A stretch of DNA of 20,767 nucleotides from Dictyocoela muelleri. Taxonomy: Eukaryota > Microsporidia. Every line of letters starts with the position of its first letter. Within the stretch, counting starts at the first letter, position 1. Below the pieces are notes generated by a model that was not told the origin of the DNA, made no database searches, and saw only the letters and a program-made list of their open reading frames with translations. The position numbers and the translations under genes were made by a program. The stretch spans positions 1-20,767 of the forward strand of contig SDVU01000105.1 in assembly GCA_016256075.1 (NCBI GenBank). The letters are read 5' to 3'. Positions 1-7,471 of this stretch are shown piece after piece.

Positions 1-1
1 A

Positions 2-127
2 AGAGAAAGAAATGGTATATGTCAAGATCAACATGAAGATTTTCTTATTCAATTTATTTGGGAACATAAGATTCCTAATGAAAAAAAGTTTAATATGATT
101 TTAGTTTTGCTTCAAATAAAAGATTGA
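2..127 (+). pseudogene. Merlin (IS1595/ISXO2-like) transposase, C-terminal tail fragment
   Basis: An open frame enters from the left edge of the window and ends at a TGA at 125-127, giving 41 residues. The segment around HEDFLIQFIWEHK and the following F-x-x-I-L spacing match the end of IS1595/ISXO2-type transposases, where an acidic His-Glu-x-Leu-x-Glu-Phe-x-Trp-Arg helix closes the protein. The usual Glu-Phe-x-Trp-Arg appears here as Gln-Phe-Ile-Trp-Glu. The rest of the gene lies outside the window, so it cannot be said whether the copy is whole. A T-rich tract and then the start of a different transposase fragment follow at once, so the two pieces lie in tandem. Family assignment is by pattern recognition and is moderately secure. 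Confidence 0.6.
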
Positions 128-244
128 TTTTTTTTTATTTTTCTATTTTTTTATTTTTCTATTTTTCTTATTTTTTTCAAAAACAGTGTCTAATTTCAAA
201 AACAGCGTCTAACTGGCATCCACCAAATTTTTTTATACCCCCTA
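128..244. repeat. T-rich tract and a 19-bp tandem duplication
   Basis: Bases 125-177 are almost pure T with short TTATTTTTC units. They are followed by two adjacent copies of a 19-bp unit, TTTCAAAAACAGYGTCTAA, at 175-193 and 194-212, differing at one base. The tract separates the two Merlin fragments and shows no coding signal. Confidence 0.7.
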
Positions 245-390
245 TGAAATTTAATTTACTAAATAATACTTTTTTTAATTTAGAAAATTTTGATGATTTT
301 GCCATAGATTATCCTGTTCTCAATGAACATAGACAATGTCCAAAATGCTGGGGAGATATGCCATTGAAAGTATTAAACAAGAATTTTTAA
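245..390 (+). pseudogene. Merlin transposase, N-terminal fragment
   Basis: An ATG at 245 opens 48 codons, beginning MKFNLLNNTFF and ending at the TAA at 388-390. The stretch YPVLNEHRQCPKCWGDMPL is the first half of the zinc ribbon found at the N terminus of IS1595/ISXO2/Merlin transposases (Cys-Pro-x-Cys-x-x-x-Met, TGT at 337 and TGC at 346). The second Cys pair and the whole DDE catalytic domain are absent, because the frame runs into a poly(TTTTTAA) stretch. This is a truncated head, not a gene. It follows the tail fragment at 2-127, so this place probably holds two separate insertions or a deleted tandem pair. No promoter was recognised. Confidence 0.55.
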
Positions 391-698
391 TTTTTAATTT
401 TTAATTTTTTTATTACCTTAGGTCCCTACCTTATTGGTAGGCAACGTACGATACAAGCCCCCAACAATGTATATAAAATTATATTTTTTTCCAAATCAAA
501 TGCTATATAATAGTTTTCAATGCTTTTTTATAAGGTGGATGGTGTTTGTAAAGAAAGTTAAAACCAATAATTTTATAATTTCAAACTATTTTCCTTGATA
601 CATCTATAGATAGAGGTTGTTTTTATTTTATTTTTTTCGTTTTCTATCAAAAATACCCAAATAATTTTTTTAAATTGGCAACTTTCGATAGAAGACCC
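391..698. other. Intergenic, no gene seen
   Basis: AT-rich sequence opening with three TTTTTAA units. A short hairpin, CCTACCTTATTGGTAGG, lies near 425-441, followed by ACGTACG. No frame longer than a few dozen codons and no family similarity were noticed. Confidence 0.6.
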
Positions 699-813
699 AA
701 AATTTTATGCACAAATTTGTGTATGAGTGTGAAATTTTATGAAGAAATTTGTGCATGAGTGGGAAATTTTATGTACAAATTTGTGCATAATGTGAAATTT
801 ATATGCACACAAA
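699..813. repeat. 32-bp minisatellite, about 3.5 copies
   Basis: Units of about 32 bp run AAATTTTATG, then CACAAATTTGTGC, then ATGAGTG. They start near 699, 731, 763 and 794, and the last one is partial. Each unit contains the near-palindrome CACAAATTTGTG. Copies differ at several positions, so the array is not recent. Confidence 0.8.
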
Positions 814-943
814 TATGTCAAGAATCGTCAGGGTTTACAAATAAAAAATGATATAGATAGTGATCATTTTATTACCGTTTTTTAATAAAGATAATTTAAA
901 TACAACATTTTCTTAATAAGCATAATTTAAATATACGTTTTTG
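814..943. other. Spacer before the inverted-repeat element
   Basis: AT-rich, with no gene. Bases ~875-925 contain two diverged copies of a TTTTTAATAAAGATAATTTAAATA-like phrase in tandem. Confidence 0.5.
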
Positions 944-1165
944 GTTCCCTGATACTTTGTTTCCCCCGACAAAAAAATAACCCTTATGATCGTGACAAAA
1001 AAAATAAAATCATTAATCTTAAAATTTTTTAATTTAAAATTAATTAATTAATTAATTATCAATTTTATTTAAAGCTATTTAATTATAAATTTTATAAAAA
1101 CTAATTAATTCATAATAAATTGTGTAAAATCAATCAAATAATCATCAAATAAAACTCTTCTAATC
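944..1165 (+). repeat. Left outer inverted-repeat arm
   Basis: Matches the reverse complement of 2425-2646. Shared landmarks in order are the GTTCCC tip, CCCCCGACAAAA, AATAACCCTTATG, a run of TTAATTAATTAA, and CAATCAAATAATCATCAAA. Differences are a few substitutions and short indels in homopolymers. Confidence 0.85.
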
Positions 1166-1247
1166 GTATACCTAAAAAAAATTATAATATTTTATTATAT
1201 TGTGTTTTTTAAGCACTTCACTTTTTAAACCAGAACAATTTGTTGGT

Positions 1248-1270
1248 GCAAGGCTGTAAAACTGCCCACA
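1248..1270 (+). repeat. Left inner terminal inverted repeat, 23 bp
   Basis: The 23-bp segment begins GCAAGGCTGTAAAAC. It is the reverse complement of 2333-2355 with one mismatch (GCTGT here, GCTAT there). It brackets the transposase remnant, giving an inner unit of 1108 bp. Confidence 0.8.
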
Positions 1271-1438
1271 ACCAAGGTAGGGGGTCATGATTATAAAAAA
1301 TAAATTTCAAAAAAAAAATAAAAATAAATTAATCGAATTTTTATCAATATTTTTAATTAAAAACTTAATGAAATCGAAGAATACTTCACCAATTTTTTTG
1401 AAATGATAATTTTTTAAATTGTAATACCTCTAAATAAA

Positions 1439-2212
1439 TTATTTTAAAAAATTATTAATAAAAGATTTCTTGGCACCTAATTTCCGTTTTTCTTTATATT
1501 TAAGTTGCGACCATAAATTTTTAATGTTATTAGTATGATATCCTTTTTTATTTTAAAACCTTTACTATGATTTACTTTTTCATGTTTACACATAGAATCC
1601 TTAATAGCAGAAGGATATAATGAATACTCGTCTGTAATAACAAGAGATCCTATTTTGACATGTTCTGAAATGATTTTGGTTATTGTTGGTATCTTATGGT
1701 CTTTTACCATTTTAATTATAATATCTCCACTATTTTCTTCAATAATACCTATTATCCATGTGCAGCCTGGCATATCATCATACATTTATGAAGGAGATAA
1801 TACCAATTTACCTTGAAAAATATTTGTTTCATCTATTTGAACAGAATTTTCACCATCTAATATCATTATTTCATATTTTTTGTTACAAAATTGCAAAAAC
1901 ATCAGACAGTTCGATTTTATCTTTTGGAGGCTAGTTTTTGATATTGAACAATCATTTAAAATACGCTTTTCATAGTAACGACATAGTATTTCATAAACTG
2001 CAAGAAAGTAATTGAGGAGTAGAATTTTGGGACTATTAATCAACTTGTTTTAAAACACTGATCGCCTCAAGTGGCATGTTCTCGCCGAACACCTATATGT
2101 TAGATTATTTAAATGACTGATAGACTTGCACAGTTTCATTGTACCATGACACTTGTGACACTGAATTTCTTGAGATAATAAATTTTTTTATTAAAAATTC
2201 AAATGCTTTCAT
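1439..2212 (-). pseudogene. Merlin (IS1595/ISXO2-like) DDE transposase, decayed
   Basis: Merlin transposases are DDE recombinases of the IS1595/IS1016 kind. Read on the minus strand, the remnant starts at an ATG at 2212 and shows a zinc ribbon (CHKCHGTMKLC, later YRCSARTC). It then shows the first catalytic Asp in VQIDETNIF (GAT over 1831-1833) and the second in VITDEYSLYPSA (over 1630-1632). The last motif, TNNIKNLWSQLK, has Lys where the third catalytic Glu of the usual N-x-I-E-x-x-W should be. Reading it through needs a frameshift before the zinc ribbon, passage through in-frame stops at 2050-2052 and 1786-1788, and another frameshift before the last motif. The frame ends at TAA over 1439-1441. 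It is therefore inactive both by reading frame and by loss of the third acidic residue. Family call is secure; exact ends are approximate. Confidence 0.85.
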
Positions 2213-2307
2213 TGTTGATGAAAATATTTCATATTAGTTTTTGTAGGAATATTAAATATATCGTGCATAAGTGTAATTATTAACATTTGTTTTTTATTTT
2301 TTCTCTT

Positions 2308-2355
2308 AAGGCTGTAAAACTGCCCACATAAATGTGGGCAGTTTTATAGCCTTGC
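2308..2355. repeat. Perfect 21-bp-arm hairpin containing the right inner inverted repeat
   Basis: Bases 2308-2328 (AAGGCTGTAAAACTGCCCACA, 21 bases spanning the arm) face 2333-2353 across a 4-base TAAA loop, with one arm mismatch or fewer. The second arm, extended to 2355, is the right inner terminal repeat that pairs with 1248-1270. One copy of the terminal sequence has therefore been duplicated head to head at this end only. A Rho-independent-type terminator is not expected in a eukaryote, so this is read as an element end. Confidence 0.8.
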
Positions 2356-2424
2356 TTCATTTTGTTTATATTGTGTTAGTGTATATCAGTTTTAAGATCG
2401 TTCTTAAAGAAATAATTAAAATAT

Positions 2425-2646
2425 ATATGATTAAAAGAGTTTTCTTTGATGATTATTTGATTGATTTTATACAATTTATTATGAATTAATTAATTTTTAT
2501 AAAATTGATAATGAATTAATTTTTAAAAAAATGATAATTAATTAATTTTAAATTAAAAAATTTTTTAAATTAATGATTTTATTTTTTTGTCACAACCATA
2601 AGGGTTATTTTTTATTTCTTTTGTCGGGGGAAAAGTATCCGGGAAC
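2425..2646 (-). repeat. Right outer inverted-repeat arm
   Basis: Reverse complement of 944-1165, ending in GGGAAC at 2641-2646. It contains ATTTTTTTGTCACAACC and AGGGTTATT, the mirror of the left arm's AATAACCCT and GTGACAAAA. Confidence 0.85.
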
Positions 2647-3399
2647 TTGCATTTTTAACTATTAAATTTAATTTATAAAAAGTTATAAAAATATTTTAAT
2701 TTATTTTTATAAATTAATAATAAATCAAGTATTTTGACTTGTGAATTGTGATACTAAAGCTATAAAAAAGGTAAAAAAATTCCGAGATATAGTTTGAAAA
2801 CTTATCTTATTTGCAAGGTATAGATAATAACCAAAGTAATTTTTTTAATGAGGTTTTAAATCAGAAATAATAATGAAATTATGAATATAATTAAAGCAAA
2901 TTTTAAAGACGGGACTATAATTTATACGTATATGGTAGATAAATAAAAAAATAATTTTAATATGAAATTCTAACAGTTAAACATTCAATATGATTCATAA
3001 CCAGATAAAATAATGTTCATGCAGATACTATTGAAAAAAAACATGGTAGGATGTTAAAAATTTTGATTCAAACTAGAACCTTGCAAACAGAAATTTATAT
3101 TATTTGATTAAATTCTATGTGTTTTTAAGAATAATGATGATTATGCTATCTTTAAGTGCATTCAAATGTTTATACAAAATATTTTTAAAATTTTGTCCGC
3201 TTTTTACAGGGGTAAAAAAATAAAATAGTACACCCACTTTTACGTATAGATAAAAGCACGTTACCCCCAAAAATTTAATAGTGATGAAATAAGAAAGCTA
3301 GAAAATTCGATATTTATAAAGTTATTAATTAGAGATAGTAAAAGGCTGATAATGTTATCAAGATTGAAATTAAATATAAAAATATTAAGATTACTGATG
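2647..3399. other. Unassigned AT-rich stretch upstream of the Ty3 fossil
   Basis: No open frame and no clear repeat. It may hold the decayed 5' part (leader, gag) of the retrotransposon that is recognisable from about 3400 on, but nothing specific can be shown. No copy of the candidate 3' LTR was recognised here. Confidence 0.4.
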
Positions 3400-5950
3400 A
3401 TTTTTATGTTATTCGAAAAGGAATAATTGATGTCGTTATAGGTTGTGAATTGATTAAAAGATTTGATAGAAAAAATTTCCGATCGAGTGTCGCATTAATA
3501 CCGACGGAAATACATTGTTTGTTGAAATAGGCCTATAAGAAATCTAAAGATAAAAATGAGCTTAAAAATTGATATATAGTTGTGAAAAAAAGAAAAGTAG
3601 AGATAAGCACATCAACTCGCTAAATCCCGGTGTTTTTAATGAAAAAACGGTTATATACGATTTAAACTAGATTTTAGAAGAGTAAAAGGAACTAGTAGGA
3701 CAGGATACACTTAAATTTATAATATTACTGAAATTATCAGATCTTTGCATGGTGCCAAATATTTATCGGTTCTTGATCTTGAAGATAGTTTCTTTAAGGT
3801 GCCGTTATGTGAAGAGGACAGAGATAAAACAACTTTTATTGAGACAAAATTTCAATTTAAAAGGTTCACAAAGATGCCTTAGATATTTAAAAAACTCCTA
3901 AAATCTTTAAACGAGGAATGTCAATTATCTTTAAAGGTCTTATTACAAAAAAATGTTTAAATTACATAGATGATATTCTGTTATTTGGAGAGAATAAAGA
4001 CATGCGTAAAAGAAATTCTGGGGTCAGTAAAAAGACGACTTGAAAGTTATAATTTTAAAATAAATCAAAATAAATCCGTTTTTGAACAAAAAGAAGTAGA
4101 TTTTTTGGATTTAAAATAAGTAGAAACAAAACCGGGCCTCTGAGGCGTAGATCAGAAAGTATAATAAATTAAGTGAACCAAAAACTAAAAAACAATTAAT
4201 GAGGTTTTTAGGACTATAAATTATGACAGATTATTCATATCTAACCATATATTAAAATTTTAACCTTTATATGAATTGTTAAAATTAAAAAAAATAATTT
4301 AGAATGTGTGATACTAATTAAATTTTTGAGGAAATTCGTAGAAATTTGCACTAGAATTGAGTGTTATATGACTAATTACTTTGATAAATTTGGACTAGAA
4401 ACAGATGCTTTACTTGAAGGCATTGGTGCTGTTCTTAAACAAAATGAAAGATCAATTGCTTATATTTAAAGAGAGCAAAAGAGATCTGAAGAAATTATAC
4501 AGTTATGGAACGCGAAACTCTAGCGGCTTTATGGGCTATGGAGAAATTTGAATTTTATCTAATTTTAAAAAAATCCACACTTGTCAGCGATCAAAAAGCA
4601 ATAGAAGAAATTCATAACAAAAGATAGTTCGGGAAACCGCGTCTACAAAGGTGGTTAGAAAGATTCGATAAATTTGATTTTGATATTGATATAGAAAGGG
4701 ATCTATATTAAAACAAGCAGATACTTTAAGCAGAAAATTTCATAAATATTGAGTCAGAAAGTAGTGTTGAATCTAAAGATTTAAGTAAAAGAGTTTTTAG
4801 AATATATGAGGGGTACAATCATAGAAGAACAATAATAAATAAATTAAAAGGTGTAAATATAAAAATAAATCAAATAGCGCTACTAGATATTTCTAAACTT
4901 TGTAAAATATATTTTAAAGAAGATAATAAATATCGTAAATCAGCTAATTTTATAAAACCTACGTTTCCTGGTGAAATTGTTTCATTCGATCTAATGTAAA
5001 TAAATAAGTGCATAAGAATTATCGTAGCCATAGATTATCTCAGCAGACACATATTTGCTAACGTAACCAATACAAAAGATTCTGATAAAGTTTAGATTTT
5101 ATAAAAAATGTATATGAAAAAATTTGAATTTAGGAAATTGAATGTCGATAACAGAAGAGAGTTTAATAATTCTAAACTAAAGAGGTGATTTAATGATCGA
5201 AATATTATATTGACTTTGAGCAAACCTTACTATCGCCAAAGTAATGTTCGTGTCGAGCGCGCCAACAGAACAATAAGAAATGGATTAAAAAGGGAAAATA
5301 AAAGCTAAATTAAAAAGAGTTGTTGATGTATTAACAATGAGGTTATACACAGAGCTATAAAGATGACACCCAAGAAACTTTGAAACTTAATAATCGCAAT
5401 GTAGTTATTAAAAATATAGAGATATATATGAAAGGGAATTCAAAATAAGAGAAGTCGAAAAATTCAATTTAAACCATAGTGTAACTATAAGAAATTAAAT
5501 AAAAGGAAATGAGATTGATCATGAATATGATAAACTAGTATATGTTAAATCAATTATGTCCGAAAACATGTAAGAAATAAAGTTAAAAGATGGAAAAATA
5601 CTAAGAAGGCACGCGAATCAATTAAAACCATGCCCGGGGGATGTTAGATATAAAACATATATATGGAGTCTTGAGATATCATTTTAAAGTGGGAGTAGAT
5701 TGTTTGTCATTGGTTCTATGGCGCGGATTTAAAAACATAACGTAAGATATGTTTCAGAAATTAAATTTGATTGGTTAAGAACGATGAGAAACAAATAGTG
5801 TTTTAAGATTAAATATTGAGGGGATTCTATTGGTTAGTAAAACTATGAAATAATTAACGAATTAAATATAAATTTCATTTATTAGATCTTCTTTTATTTC
5901 TTGTCTTGCTGCATCTGGTGATATCCGGAGAAAATATAACCGTTATAACA
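3400..5950 (+). mobile_element. Ty3/gypsy LTR retrotransposon fossil, old and broken
   Basis: Parts appear in the order expected for Ty3/gypsy pol. There is a protease-end-like stretch near 3415-3480 (VVIGCELIKRF). Reverse transcriptase lies over about 3620-4140 (LHGAKYLSVLDL, then YIDDILLFGENKD), and an RNase H-like stretch over about 4370-4640. Integrase covers about 4800-5400 (a core with FPGEIVSFDL and AIDYLSRHIFA, later YYRQSNVRVERANRTIR). The purine-rich AAAGTGGGAG at 5686-5695 could be a polypurine tract. The 250 bp after it, starting TG at 5701 and ending CA at 5950, is a candidate 3' LTR, but no 5' partner was recognised. The copy is broken many times over, roughly a dozen breaks or more, and looks old. 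It is a relic with no coding capacity. Confidence 0.8.
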
Positions 5951-7468
5951 TCAGGTTCATACCTTCTGGCTGTTAGAATAAATGTCTTTTATGTGAATAA
6001 TGAAAACTTTGAATAGCTCAGTCAATCATTTTAATTATAAAAGGAAGTTGATGTTCAGATTCTAATTTTTATTTTAGCATTCTTAGCTTTGTGTAGCATC
6101 CTTATTTGTCTTCTTTGTAATATTCTTTTGTGAATATCAGATATTTTTGTTGAAAAATTACCACATTTTTTATCTGATGATATTTTTCCAGTTTTTAGGA
6201 ATCTTGGGTGCTTGTTCGTGTTCCCGGTCATAGGTAAGGTTCCTACCTTGGATTATTTTTTTTTATAAAAAAATAATTAAATTCAAAATCAATAAAAAAA
6301 ATAAGAATTGATTTTTTATTAATAAAACCTACATAAAATTTCGTACCACACACTTCTAATTCTTTATATTACATGTTCTTAGGATAAATATCACAATAGA
6401 TAGTCATTTCTTTTGTGAGTACACATTTATAAATTATAAAATTGAAAATAATATGCTATGTAAGGTATAACAGGCATATTATTTTTTCTCATTAAAAATA
6501 GACAATTGTCACTAAATTTCGTATCAGAAAAACAAAAAAAAACCTCAAAGTGAATAACAAGCGTCGAGTATAATTTACAATAGGATAGAGTGATATAGGT
6601 ACATAGGTCCTTCCACGGGTTAGTCAATTGAAGAGTCACATTAAAAAGACGCGAAAATAAAAAGCATTATTATATGATATAAACTAACCTTAAAATCTTA
6701 TTTTTTAAATATACTCTTTTTTTCAAATTAGGAAATAAAAATGACTATACCGAAAAAGGGAATTAAAGTTGCCTTATCTCATGAAATTTTGCTTTTATTT
6801 TAAAATAATCGTTTTTTTATTTTGATGTGACTTCTGGTATACTAACTCCTCGAAGAACCAGCATTTAACTTCTTGTGGTATAAATTATTCACTGATAAGA
6901 TACTTAAAGGCTAATTTGTATCAAAAAATATTTTTGTTACTGTTGTTTTTGCTTTTTAAAAATTTTTCTGCATAGTTAGTCAAAATTTTAAATTTTTAAA
7001 ATCTCTTTAAGATTGTATGACAGGTGAAAATTCTGCCCGGGCACACGGGCTTTCTTCGAATCTTGAATGATTTTTGGTATAGTATTTCTATTTTTATCAC
7101 AATTTTCAATTTCAGAAGTGTTTAATTATTCTAAATGATATTTTATTATGGTTTCGCGAATCTCTTGGTTGTTTTTTTTTATCAGGGTATAATTTTTTAA
7201 ATTTTCAATGTGAATTTTGCTTGACAAAGTGTGAATTTATTATTACAAATGCTGTATTTCAAAAATTTTAACTAATTAAATTTATAATCAGACTTTCAAA
7301 ATTATAAAAGTGATTCAATGGAATGGTGATTCAAATGGAAATTACTAAAATCTCATTTTTAATTTAATCTCTATTAAATTTAAATTTTTAAAATATAAAT
7401 AAAACAGTATCTAAAACATATTTCATCAAATATATTTTACAGTTTTTTAATTTAACCATTAATTATAT
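5951..7468. other. Intergenic region before the SNM1-like gene
   Basis: About 1.5 kb without a supported gene. AT-rich with long A and T runs; a small palindromic phrase, AGGTAAGGTTCCTACCTT, lies near 6233-6250. A 70-codon minus-strand frame at 6427-6639 has no recognisable motif, and its composition is what AT-rich filler gives, so it is not called. A short GC-richer patch (TGCCCGGGCACACGGGC) lies near 7034-7050. Confidence 0.5.
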
Positions 7469-7471
7469 CCC
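7469..7471 (+). promoter_or_regulatory. CCC triplet abutting the start codon
   Basis: The sequence TATATCCCATG places CCC immediately before the ATG at 7472, in an otherwise C-poor upstream region. A CCC-like motif just upstream of start codons is an established feature of microsporidian genes, thought to mark transcription starts and very short 5' leaders. Its presence supports this ATG and is one reason to suspect a microsporidian. A single triplet is weak evidence by itself. Confidence 0.45.

Larger units (their letters stand above)
944..2646. mobile_element. Nested inverted-repeat element carrying a Merlin transposase
   Basis: The left edge (GTTCCCTGATACTT, from 944) and the right edge (AAGTATCCGGGAAC, to 2646) are inverted relatives, and the similarity runs inward for about 220 bp on each side. 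Inside these arms is a second pair of inverted repeats at 1248-1270 and 2333-2355, and inside that a minus-strand Merlin transposase remnant. Two readings fit. One is a single Merlin with very long composite ends whose middle parts have diverged. The other is a Merlin inserted into an older long-inverted-repeat element. No convincing target-site duplication was found at either level; only TTG flanks both outer ends. The transposase is dead, so any movement would need help in trans. Confidence 0.7.

Noticed and set aside
6427-6639. A 70-codon minus-strand frame
   Set aside because: No motif and no context; its composition is as expected from AT-rich noncoding DNA.
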